Shown here in pieces: positions 9,289 to 16,810 of a stretch of 64,000 bases of DNA. Below the pieces are notes generated by a model. The model ran no database searches and was not told the DNA's origin. It saw nothing but the letters and a program-made list of their open reading frames with translations. The stretch comes from an uncultured Collinsella sp. GTDB lineage: Bacteria; Actinomycetota; Coriobacteriia; Coriobacteriales; Coriobacteriaceae. Both the position numbers and the translations under genes were made by a program. How positions within the stretch are numbered: the first letter of the stretch is position 1; every line of letters starts with the position of its first letter. The stretch spans positions 1-64,000 of the forward strand of contig CAJKFS010000006.1 in assembly GCA_905199225.1 (NCBI GenBank), read 5' to 3'.

Positions 9289-9321
9289 TCACTCAGATAA
9301 TTCAATGGTGCTCCCCATCAT
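9289..9321 (-). CDS. predicted 10-residue leader peptide of the Mg operon
   Basis: A short ORF encoding MMGSTIELSE begins with two ATG codons 5 nt after a strong GGAGG ribosome site and ends with TGA one base before the ATG of the MgtE-like gene. That main gene has no good ribosome site of its own, so its translation is probably coupled to the leader. Too short for automatic gene calling. By analogy MgtL-type leaders sense Mg2+ through ribosome stability, but this peptide is not homologous to MgtL. Alternative reading: the main gene starts at the TTG at 9305 and this ORF is accidental. Confidence 0.45.
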   Translation of the reverse strand: MMGSTIELSE

Positions 9322-9322
9322 T

Positions 9323-9520
9323 ATTCCTCCGGACGCGACCGCGCGTGCGGCGTCCGGGGGCTTCTGGATATGTATACGCATGCGCGGGCGGCACGCCGCT
9401 CGACGCTTACACCCCGTGCATGCGCAGAAAGCACCTGCATGGGGTCATCGACTGTATGGTCGAGGTTTGGATTTCACCTGTAACCTTTCTCTTGACCCTC
9501 ATTAACCGCAGTAACTATAG
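9323..9520 (-). promoter_or_regulatory. structured 5' leader of the Mg operon
   Basis: The 5' region of the operon folds: 9329-9357 forms a perfect 8-bp stem (CCGGACGC/GCGTCCGG) whose 3' side overlaps the GGAGG ribosome site of the leader ORF, which could hide it. Upstream lies a second hairpin (CCCCATGCA...TGCACGGGG, about 9409-9444). Short stretches resemble parts of the M-box Mg riboswitch (AGGTGA, CCATACAGT), but I cannot align the full consensus, so I do not call an M-box. The remaining sequence to 9596 shows no gene. Confidence 0.4.
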
Positions 9521-9596
9521 CATCAGCATCGCCCTGCGGCATCGAATTTATGCGCTGCACATTGCAGGCATACCAAACGCTGACGCATCCGTGACA

Positions 9597-9625
9597 TAGT
9601 CATTGGGGACGTTCTTAAATGACTA
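9597..9625. repeat. 29-bp palindromic repeat (family H, copy 1)
   Basis: TAGTCAT...ATGACTA arms enclose TGGGGACGTTCTTAA. An identical 29-bp copy lies at 18101-18129. Like that copy it sits next to the stop codon of a minus-strand gene. Confidence 0.75.
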
Positions 9626-9633
9626 CCCAATAA

Positions 9634-11040
9634 CTACTCTGTGGTGTCGTCGTCCTCGGCAAGTTGGGGGAACACGGCGTCCTTGGGCATGGCGGCCTTC
9701 GTCAGCGAGGTGAGCTTTTTGCTCAGCGACGTGTCCGTCTTGACCAGGTCGCTAAGCGTCACGATCTTGTAGCCGTCGGCAATGAGGCCGTCGATAATCT
9801 GCGGCAGCGCCTCGAGCGTCTGCTCGGCGCATTCGTCTCTATCGGTGAGCAGCACGATATTGCCCGGCGTCACCGAATCGAGCACCGTCGAGACCTGCTC
9901 GTCGGCACCGTTGAGCAGCCAGTCGCCCGAGTCAATATTCCACGAGACCACGGCGGAGACCAGGTCCATCGCATCAATCCAGTTTTGCTCGTCAAAGGCA
10001 GCGTAGGGAGCACGCAGCAGCATCGTCTTCACGCCGGTCGCCGACTTAATCGCATCGGTGCCTTTCGTGATCTGTTCGCGTACCGCCTCACGGTCCTGAC
10101 CCTTGAGCGAATCATCGCTGTAGCTGTTGGATCCGATCTCGCACCCGGCATCGACAATCGCCTTGGCCGTGGCAGGCGAGGCCTCGGCCGCATCGCCCGA
10201 AAGGAAGAACGTCGCGGTGACGCCCTTTTCCTTGAGCACCTGCAAGATCTGCTTGGTAGCGCCGCTCGGACCCTCGTCAAACGTCAGCGCCACGTACTTT
10301 TTGTTGCCCTTGGGCGCCACACTGGCGCACGCAACAACGCAATCGGTGGCGGGCACGACCTCGCCGCGGTCTTGCGTCTTGCCCGACTGCTCACCAACCC
10401 ACACCTCGGAGCGGCCCTGGACACCCCACGTCTGCACATACTCGATAGCGCCCGTGCCCTCGACCTTGAGCTTGGGCTCGATAACCGCAGCCTGAACCTC
10501 GTGCTTCTCGTAGGTGTTACGGCCATCCTTGACCGTCACCTTCTCGCCGCCCTCAAGTTCGCGGCTATCCCATTTGCCCTGCTTCACGCGCTTGCCGTCG
10601 ACCTTCACCGACAGCTTTTCGCCCCCATGGCGCTTGAGCACGCTGTCATCGACGGCCAGCAGGTCGCCTGCGTCGTAGGTGTCAGTCAAATCCTGTTCGT
10701 CGATGAGATTCTGCAGCGTAGAGCCCACGCGCACCGCGGTCTTCTGGCCGTTGAGTTCCACGTCCACGCTGCGGTTGACGTAGCCCACGACGGCAGCGAT
10801 AAACAACACGAGTGCGCAACCCACGGCGATGAGCGCATAGGGCAGGCGAGACGAACGACGGGGTGTGCGGCTGTTGCCGATGCGCGCGCTGCGATCGCTA
10901 AAGCCGCGGCTATGGTTGAGGTACATCGCGCCGGGCTTACGGTGACGCTTGCACTGACCGCTGGGCAGCTGCCCCAGATCGCGGCGCACCGTCGGACGCG
11001 TACCCGAACGCCCGTTTAAGTTGGATCCGTTTTGGCGCAT
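9634..11040 (-). CDS. NodB-fold polysaccharide deacetylase-like protein, metal ligands lost
   Basis: 468 residues: basic cytoplasmic head, one membrane anchor (about 68-88), a DUF348/G5-like extracellular stalk (about 90-230) and a C-terminal NodB-fold domain. The five NodB motifs can be found but the zinc site is gone: TFDDG reads TFDEG, the HxxxH segment reads GSNSYSDDS with no His, and the LxH of the last motif reads VLLTD. RxPY (LLRAPY) and DxxDW (NIDSGDW) remain. The fold seems kept by selection while classical metal-dependent deacetylation is unlikely. Probable role: cell-wall or glycan binding at the outer face of the membrane. Terminal tail is acidic. Confidence 0.8.
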   Translation of the reverse strand: MRQNGSNLNGRSGTRPTVRRDLGQLPSGQCKRHRKPGAMYLNHSRGFSDRSARIGNSRTPRRSSRLPYALIAVGCALVLFIAAVVGYVNRSVDVELNGQKTAVRVGSTLQNLIDEQDLTDTYDAGDLLAVDDSVLKRHGGEKLSVKVDGKRVKQGKWDSRELEGGEKVTVKDGRNTYEKHEVQAAVIEPKLKVEGTGAIEYVQTWGVQGRSEVWVGEQSGKTQDRGEVVPATDCVVACASVAPKGNKKYVALTFDEGPSGATKQILQVLKEKGVTATFFLSGDAAEASPATAKAIVDAGCEIGSNSYSDDSLKGQDREAVREQITKGTDAIKSATGVKTMLLRAPYAAFDEQNWIDAMDLVSAVVSWNIDSGDWLLNGADEQVSTVLDSVTPGNIVLLTDRDECAEQTLEALPQIIDGLIADGYKIVTLSDLVKTDTSLSKKLTSLTKAAMPKDAVFPQLAEDDDTTE

Positions 11041-11062
11041 GTGCCCTCCCCCATAAACACAG

Positions 11063-11090
11063 CAAGCCGGAGCAACAGGTCTCCGGCTTG
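11063..11090 (-). terminator. hairpin between PRC-barrel and NodB-fold genes
   Basis: Perfect 10-bp stem CAAGCCGGAG/CTCCGGCTTG located just after the PRC-barrel stop codon on the minus strand; it has no clear T run, so termination strength is uncertain. Confidence 0.5.
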
Positions 11091-11112
11091 CCTCCCATCA
11101 TTTGGTACGTCG

Positions 11113-11868
11113 CTATTTTGTAGCTTTTGACGAGCTTCCGCTCGCCTTTTGGTATTCGTCCTTAAAGGCCTTGAACATGCCGCGCGTCTTGCCGAGCTGC
11201 TTGCCCAGTGCGCGACTGCCCTTGTCCACGGCAACCGATCCCTTGTCGTCGAGCACCTTGGCGCCTTTTTTGACCTTGTCGCTCACCACGATGCTGGCCT
11301 CGGCGGCCTTGGCAGCCGCACCGCCCGAATACCCAAGCGACTTGACCTCGTCCGAGACGACCATCGCGCCGTTCTCGTAGCCGCGCAGCATCGTCGGCGG
11401 CACCTGCGTGTCACCAACCAAAACACTCGAAGCAGCACCGGCGGTCACATAGAATGCCTGCACGATGCCCGAGCGTGGCTTGAACTCAACGTCCGAGCAA
11501 TAGCCCACGACGTCGCCCGATTCCGTGCGCACGTCCATACCGACCCAGATGATGCAATCGTCCAGGTTAATGTCAAGGCGCTTGGCGGCGGCGGCATCGT
11601 ACGTGTCCCTGACGTCATCGACCGCAATGGCGCCCTCGTAGACACCAATGGCGTCGAGCGCTACGAATCGATCGGGGCGCTCGATCATGCCCGCGATATC
11701 GGACTGGCGGACCATAAAGCCGACCACGCGCGTACCGCCCGGGGTAAAGACCGGAAAGTGAATCTTTCCGAGCTTTTTAGGGCTGCGCGGCGTGCCGTCC
11801 TTTTTGGTGCGCTTGTCCTCGGTAGGCTTGCGATAGATCTTGGCGCCGACAAAATCCCCGGCGCGCAT
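11113..11868 (-). CDS. PRC-barrel domain protein
   Basis: A 251-residue soluble protein with two PRC-barrel-like halves (about 20-90, and about 95-170 around WVGMDVRTESGDVVGYCSDVEF) and a Lys/Ala/Ser-rich C-terminal tail. PRC barrels bind RNA or photosynthetic/membrane partners in other bacteria; here the partner is unknown. Its start codon overlaps the stop of the upstream YtxH-type gene (TAATG), so the two are translationally coupled and probably act together at the membrane or envelope. Confidence 0.7.
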   Translation of the reverse strand: MRAGDFVGAKIYRKPTEDKRTKKDGTPRSPKKLGKIHFPVFTPGGTRVVGFMVRQSDIAGMIERPDRFVALDAIGVYEGAIAVDDVRDTYDAAAAKRLDINLDDCIIWVGMDVRTESGDVVGYCSDVEFKPRSGIVQAFYVTAGAASSVLVGDTQVPPTMLRGYENGAMVVSDEVKSLGYSGGAAAKAAEASIVVSDKVKKGAKVLDDKGSVAVDKGSRALGKQLGKTRGMFKAFKDEYQKASGSSSKATK

Positions 11869-12257
11869 TATGCCTCGGTCGAGGGCTCCGCAGCCTCGGT
11901 ATCAGCCTCGACGGCGTTCTCGACCACGACGTCGGCGGCGGGCGTCACGTTGCCGCCCGAAATGGCGTCGTTGAGCTGCTCGCGCAGCTGGTCCATGCGC
12001 TCGCGGGCCAGGTCGACCTTGGCGCGCAGGTCGTCGGTCTTGGCGTCGACCATCGGGCCAAAGTCATTCACCGCAGCACGGGCCTCCTCGGCGCTGTGCT
12101 CGTAGGTGTCGCGCATATTGTCCCAGACGTCGTTGGCGATATCGGCAGCCATGGCGCGAGTCTCGGCGCCCGAGCGCGGGGCCAAGGCAACGCCGACAAT
12201 AGCGCCGGCAGCGGCACCAAAAAGTGCGCCGGAGACAAAGCTGAAAGTCTTACCCAT
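11868..12257 (-). CDS. YtxH-like small membrane protein
   Basis: 129 residues. One N-terminal glycine-rich membrane segment (FVSGALFGAAAGAIVGVALA) is followed by the YtxH hallmark LAPRSGAETR, an amphipathic helical region and an acidic Ala/Glu tail. YtxH-type proteins are general-stress-linked membrane proteins of unknown biochemical role. Two in-frame ATGs exist (12263 and 12257); the second has better spacing from AGAGGA. First gene of a coupled pair with the PRC-barrel protein. 12264-12393 contains no other gene. Confidence 0.75.
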   Translation of the reverse strand: MGKTFSFVSGALFGAAAGAIVGVALAPRSGAETRAMAADIANDVWDNMRDTYEHSAEEARAAVNDFGPMVDAKTDDLRAKVDLARERMDQLREQLNDAISGGNVTPAADVVVENAVEADTEAAEPSTEA

Positions 12258-12393
12258 GATCATTCCTCTCCTGCGGGCACGTCGGTGCCCACCGTTTGAA
12301 TGCTATCCATTATACCCGCAGCGCATCACTTGCCGCTCCGCTCATCTGCGTACGGCAAAGGCGCAGGTACGTGATGGTGATAAACGCGCAGGC

Positions 12394-13212
12394 CTACTCC
12401 TGAGGCATAGCCGGCATGGCCACCGTGGCACCCGGGTCCTCGCCGGCGCCGTCCACGAGCGGCAGGCCGCCCTCATGCGCAGGTCCTGCCGGAACCGTCG
12501 CCGCACCGCCAAAGACGGCAGCGGAGGCCTCGTGGTTCTCGGCAACCGCGCCCTCGGTATCAATCGCCACCTGGGGCTCGTCGTCAAAGTTGGGGACGCC
12601 CTGGGGCTCGGCGGTCGCATCGGCAACGGGCTCGGCGTCGACCGGCACATCGCCCTCGTCAGCGCCTTCGTCCTCGGCAGCATCTTCGCCGTTCGCAGCG
12701 GCGACGGCCTCGTGAGGATCCTTGCCCTCGGCCTCGGCGCGCATGCCCAGCACCAGGTTGCGCAGGCCCGCAACCGTGCCTTCCACGTCGGGGGCAGGCT
12801 GGTCGGCGTGCAGGTACGCCCAGTCCATCATAAAGGTGGCCGACGACAGCGCACCGATGGCCAGTGCGTCGTCGGGACACGAAAGCTCGACCTCAAAGAC
12901 ACGCTCGTCATGCTCGCTTACGCGCGTGCGGCCGCACGAGATGCTACCGGCAAGACCGGTCTCGTTCATGAGCTCGACCGTCACGTGCTCCAGCAGATGG
13001 CAGAGCTCGGTCTGACCCATGCAGTCCTGGAACTCACGGCCGGAATCGCCCAGGCACAGGTGCTTGGCAATCGCCGGCACCAGGTAGTACACGCGCGCCG
13101 TGGCCTCGATGTCCTCCGAGGTCATGAGCGGCATGCCGGGGTTCACCAGCACATGCGCGCAGATCTTGTCCTCACTGACGGTGACCTTAAGGATGTTGAA
13201 CAGGCCTGCCAT
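12394..13212 (-). CDS. stand-alone protein resembling the cyanophycin synthetase N-terminal domain
   Basis: 272 residues. Residues about 45-135 look like the N-terminal domain of cyanophycin synthetase: CxxGxxGxEF, then CHLLEHVTVELMNETGL (the HxxEHVxxEL pattern), then GRTRV and a strand V/E-rich segment. No ATP-grasp or Mur-ligase domain follows; instead there is an acidic Ala/Glu/Pro-rich tail of about 110 residues. No cyanophycin synthetase or cyanophycinase is in the window. Function unknown; the domain may bind a peptide or polymer primer. The gene is 24 bp after the CorC/HlyC gene and likely co-transcribed. Identification rests on motif pattern only. Confidence 0.55.
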   Translation of the reverse strand: MAGLFNILKVTVSEDKICAHVLVNPGMPLMTSEDIEATARVYYLVPAIAKHLCLGDSGREFQDCMGQTELCHLLEHVTVELMNETGLAGSISCGRTRVSEHDERVFEVELSCPDDALAIGALSSATFMMDWAYLHADQPAPDVEGTVAGLRNLVLGMRAEAEGKDPHEAVAAANGEDAAEDEGADEGDVPVDAEPVADATAEPQGVPNFDDEPQVAIDTEGAVAENHEASAAVFGGAATVPAGPAHEGGLPLVDGAGEDPGATVAMPAMPQE

Positions 13213-13236
13213 AACTCTCCCCTACTCTTCCTTGCC

Positions 13237-14610
13237 CTACTCGTCGCCGTCGTGCGGATTCGCGGAACCCGCACCCGACGTCGTCGGCTCGTCTACCGAA
13301 GACTCGGAATCCTTCTTATCGGTTTCGACCGGAGCGATCACGCGAATGAGCGAGATGCGCTGGCCACGCATCGACTGCACCTTAAACTTGTACCCCGCAA
13401 CCTCAAACACCTCTCCGATGTCGGGCACCGAGTCGCAAAGCTCCAAAATCCAGCCGGCGATGGTCTCATAATCATCGCTTTCCTCGAGCGGCCAACCAAG
13501 CTCAATCGCGTCATCGCACGAAAAACGCCCATCGACGAGCCACTCGCGGCGCGAAAGGCGCGTGAGATACTTGTTGTCGGGGTCGAACTCGTCCTCGATC
13601 TCGCCGACGATCTCCTCGACGATGTCCTCGATGGTGATGATGCCGGCCGTGCCGCCGTACTCATCCACGACGACCACGATCTGGTCGTGCGAGGTCTGCA
13701 TCTCGGACAGCAGCGGCAGGATGTCCTTGGTGTCGGGCACAAAGGTGGCGTCGCGCAAAAAGCCGGCGATGGGCTGGTCGCCCTTGCCATCGAGCGCGGG
13801 CTGGATCAGGTCCTTGATGTGCGCGATGCCCGCGACGTTGTCGGGGTCCTCGTGATAGACGGGGATGCGGCTGAAGCCGGTCTGGCGCATGGTGGACAAC
13901 ACGTCGGCGACCGTCTCGTCGTCCTCGCACATGGTGGTGTCCACGCGCGGCACCATGACCTCGCGGGCAACGGTGTCGCCCAGGTCAAAGATCTCGTGGA
14001 TCATACGCTTTTCCTCGTCGAGCAGGTCGTCCTGCTCCGAGACCATGTACTTGATCTCTTCTTCCGAGACGTTCTGACGGTCGTCGGCACTCTTGATGCG
14101 CAGGATGCGGGCCAGGCCATCGGAACAAGCGCCAGTCAGCCACACGAGCGGACGGGCGATCTTTTGGAAAAACGACAACGGTCCCACGACCTGCTTGGAC
14201 ACACCCTCGGCATTGGCCAGGCCGATGCGCTTGGGCACAAGCTCGCCAATCACGATGGACACGAAAGCGACCGCGACGGTGATGATGACCGGTGCCAGGC
14301 CGCGTGCGATGGCGGAGAGCGGCGCGATGCCAAAGCTCATGAGCCACGTGGCGAGCGGGTCGGACAGGCTCGTCGAGGCAACGGCGGACGAGGCGAAGCC
14401 CACGAGCGTGATGGCGACCTGGATGGTGGCGAGCAGCTGGTCGGAGTCGGCAGCCAGCTTAATGGCACGCTCGGCGCGCTTGTCGCCTTCCTCGGCCTCG
14501 TGCTCCAGCACGGCGCGCTTGGCCGTGGTGAGCGCCATCTCGGACATAGAAAAGTAGCCGTTGATGAGGGTCAAAACGAGAGTGGTGATAAGGGAGATGG
14601 TTATGTCCAT
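13237..14610 (-). CDS. CorC/HlyC-family membrane protein with CBS domains
   Basis: 457 residues with the standard order: DUF21 (CNNM) membrane domain of four segments (about 1-190), two CBS motifs (about 205-330, including VMVPRVDTTMCEDDETV and VVVDEYGGTAGIITIEDIVEE), then a CorC_HlyC domain (about 345-425). Relatives export Mg2+ or Co2+ or protect against Mg2+ excess in a Na+-dependent way. An opposite role to the Mg uptake operon 4 kb away is plausible but inferred. The gene leads a run of same-strand genes down to the PRC-barrel protein. Confidence 0.9.
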   Translation of the reverse strand: MDITISLITTLVLTLINGYFSMSEMALTTAKRAVLEHEAEEGDKRAERAIKLAADSDQLLATIQVAITLVGFASSAVASTSLSDPLATWLMSFGIAPLSAIARGLAPVIITVAVAFVSIVIGELVPKRIGLANAEGVSKQVVGPLSFFQKIARPLVWLTGACSDGLARILRIKSADDRQNVSEEEIKYMVSEQDDLLDEEKRMIHEIFDLGDTVAREVMVPRVDTTMCEDDETVADVLSTMRQTGFSRIPVYHEDPDNVAGIAHIKDLIQPALDGKGDQPIAGFLRDATFVPDTKDILPLLSEMQTSHDQIVVVVDEYGGTAGIITIEDIVEEIVGEIEDEFDPDNKYLTRLSRREWLVDGRFSCDDAIELGWPLEESDDYETIAGWILELCDSVPDIGEVFEVAGYKFKVQSMRGQRISLIRVIAPVETDKKDSESSVDEPTTSGAGSANPHDGDE

Positions 14611-14724
14611 CGGGAGTTTCTCGAACCTCCAAGATTCGGGACGTTAGGTAGTAAGCGTAGGTGACGGATAGGGCAGTTGCGCCCGGCGGCCGCTCGGATG
14701 GGCCCGCGGGCACAGACGCGATCG

Positions 14725-15408
14725 CTAGATTACGAAGAGGATCACCGCCATGAACTGGAAGATACTGCCGGCGAGCACCCACAAGTGAAACACACTGTGC
14801 AGGTAACGCACGTTTTTGGCGATGTAGAACGGCACGCCCACGGTGTAGCACACGCCGCCGACAGCGAGCAGAGCAAGTGCCACGGAGTTGAGCAGCGACA
14901 CGAGCTCGGGCAGCTTAAAGACGACGAGCCAGCCCATCAGCAGATAGACCAGGCCGCTTACCCAATGCGGCTGGCGCTCGCGCAAAAAACACTCGAGGGC
15001 GATCCCGACGATGGCGATGGCCCATACGGCAAAAAACAGCACGGGACCACCGTCGTTTGCCAGCGTAATGAGGCAAAACGGCGTATAGCTGCCGGCAATG
15101 AGCAGATAGATACAGCTGTGGTCGATAATGCGGAACACGCGCTTGGCGCCCGCGGGCTGAATCGCATGGTAGAGCGTGGAGGCAAGGTATTCGAGGATAA
15201 TGCTGACACCATAGACAATCGCCGCGGCCATGTGGGCCGGGCCTCCGCCGCGCAGGGCAGCGAATACGATCAGGAGCACCAGGCCCGCGATACCCAGCAG
15301 GCAGCCGACACCATGGGTGACGGAGTTCATGATCTCCTCGCCCACCGTGTACTGCAGAACGGCCGCGGCCTTAGGTCGCGGCTTGGAACTGTCGCTCGAA
15401 TCGGACAT
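14725..15408 (-). CDS. hemolysin III family (PAQR-type) membrane protein
   Basis: 227 residues with seven predicted membrane segments. The family metal-ligand positions are present: Glu/Ser/His near the first segment (EEIMNSVTHGVG), SxxxH in LASTLYHAI, DHSCIYLLIAGSYTPF, and the final HSVFHLWVLAG with the two His ligands. PAQR-type bacterial proteins tune membrane fluidity or act as hydrolase-like membrane enzymes; haemolysis is not implied. An ATG at 15426 touches the GGAGG site, so I prefer the second ATG (15408). Confidence 0.88.
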   Translation of the reverse strand: MSDSSDSSKPRPKAAAVLQYTVGEEIMNSVTHGVGCLLGIAGLVLLIVFAALRGGGPAHMAAAIVYGVSIILEYLASTLYHAIQPAGAKRVFRIIDHSCIYLLIAGSYTPFCLITLANDGGPVLFFAVWAIAIVGIALECFLRERQPHWVSGLVYLLMGWLVVFKLPELVSLLNSVALALLAVGGVCYTVGVPFYIAKNVRYLHSVFHLWVLAGSIFQFMAVILFVI

Positions 15409-15515
15409 GCCGGTTACATCCTCCAACGTAAATAGTTCTCAACACTATATCAAAGCGTCTAGGTACGTGCGAAATTTGCACCATACGTGACCCTTTGTTT
15501 ACCCATTCTTTGCTT

Positions 15516-15574
15516 GTTGACGCATCAACGGTGAACATCCATAATGCGCTTCGTTTAATTGTTGACGCATTAAC
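15516..15574 (+). promoter_or_regulatory. promoter with two palindromic operators
   Basis: A -35 box TTGACG (15517-15522) and a -10 box CATAAT (15540-15545) are 17 bp apart. Two copies of a 14-bp palindrome, GTTGACGCATCAAC (15516-15529) and GTTGACGCATTAAC (15561-15574), cover the -35 box and the initial transcribed region, 45 bp centre to centre. This is the layout of a repressor-controlled promoter; site length and symmetry suit a MarR- or TetR-like dimer. No such regulator gene is adjacent. Confidence 0.7.
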
Positions 15575-15594
15575 ATCTTAGAGGAGAAGGCCGC

Positions 15595-16560
15595 ATGGAC
15601 CAAAGCTCAGATCACCATCGAAAACTTAAGATAGCCGGTGTTATTGCGCTGGTGCTCGTTGTCGCGCTGCTCGGTTTTACCGGCAACTTTCTGTTCGACT
15701 TTGCCCTGAACCCTCGCGCCCCCTACACCATGAAGATGATGCAGGACGGCAAGGACGCCGAAAAGGGCGAGCAGATTGACGCCGAGGAGGGCGAGGCACG
15801 GGCGTGGTTTAAGGAAAACCGCGAAAGCAGCAGCCTCACCGCGGACGACGGGACCGAGCTTGCCGCCTGGTATTTTGCTGCGTCGGAGAGCACGCACGAC
15901 TACGCCGTCTGCCTGCATGGATATACCAACGAGCCCATCGGTATGGCCCGATACGTCAAGCGATTCCACGACCGCGGCATGAACGTGCTCGCACCTGCCG
16001 CCCGCGCCCACGAGCGTTCCGGCGGTGGCTACATCGGCATGGGCTGGCCCGAGCGACTCGACATCGTCGCATGGATCGAGCAAATCGTTCAGGCTGACCC
16101 CGAGGCGCGCATCATGGTCTTTGGCGAGTCGATGGGTGCGGCAACCGCCATGAACGTCGCGGGGGAATCTCTGCCCGCAAACGTGAAATGCATTATCGAG
16201 GACTGCGGTTATACAAGTGTTTGGGACGAGTTTTCTCTGCAGCTCAAGGACGTGTTCGGCCTGCCCAGCTTTCCCTTGCTCGACGTAGCAAACCTGGTAT
16301 GCAACGTGCGCGCGGGCTACGACTTTCATAAGGCGAGCAGTGTGGAGTAACTCAGACACGCGACGGTTCCCATGCTGTTTATCCACGGCGACCAGGACAC
16401 CTTTGTGCCGTACGACATGCTCGGCCAAAACTACGACGCGTGCGCCAGCAAGGTCAAGCAAAAGCTCACCATCCACGGCGCCACCCACGCCAAGAGCGCG
16501 CAAGTCGACCCCGAGCTCTACTGGAATACGGTCGACGACTTCCTCGATAGGAATTTTTAG
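15595..16560 (+). pseudogene. alpha/beta hydrolase interrupted by an in-frame stop
   Basis: An alpha/beta hydrolase of the membrane-anchored type (one N-terminal membrane segment, then DYAVCLHGYT oxyanion region and nucleophile elbow GESMGA). At codon 252 the frame meets TAA (16348-16350), but the same frame continues directly with LRHATVPMLFIHGDQDTFVP (Asp of the triad) and GATHAKS (His), ending at 16560. One base change would restore a roughly 321-residue enzyme. The truncated product keeps the Ser but lacks Asp and His. The ribosome site GAGGAGAAGG is strong and the promoter looks intact, so decay seems recent. A sequencing error is the main alternative. Confidence 0.85.
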
Positions 16561-16597
16561 GAGAATAGTACGGTTTACTTGTCTATCTGACCCCCCG

Positions 16598-16729
16598 TTT
16601 TAGAAGTGCGGGGAAAATCGCGCGAAGCCCGACCAGACCACAGTTTTACCAACAATTTATCAGGGGTTTTGTTGTCAAAAAACGGTTTGTGGTCGGTGGT
16701 ATTCGATTTTTCACCGCACTTCTGAAAAA
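16598..16729. repeat. 132-bp long inverted repeat (family B)
   Basis: Arms TTTTAGAAGTGCGG...GAAAATCG (16598-16620) and the matching inverse (16704-16729) enclose a second pair (CGACCAGACCACA with TTTGTGGTCGGTGG), so nearly the whole element can fold into one imperfect stem. No ORF. It lies immediately beside the terminator of the DUF362 gene. Confidence 0.7.
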
Positions 16730-16765
16730 CCGCCCGCAAGCGCTGTGCTCACGGGCGGCTTTTGC
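16724..16765 (-). terminator. terminator of the DUF362 gene
   Basis: Stem CCGCCCG/CGGGCGG with five T on the minus-strand side (and four on the plus side, so possibly bidirectional). Its T tract overlaps the arm of the family B palindrome. Confidence 0.7.
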
Positions 16766-16810
16766 TCAACTTACGCTACAAATGCGCTTGTTTTGTCCAA
16801 TAGCTAGACG

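Noticed and set aside
9358..9520. M-box magnesium riboswitch
   Set aside because: Only short stretches resemble the consensus and I cannot align the core; a covariance search with the M-box model would decide.
12106..14664. 852-codon plus-strand ORF
   Set aside because: Antisense to four well-supported genes (YtxH, cyanophycin-N-like, CorC/HlyC); arises from GC-rich codon bias and has no recognisable domain.
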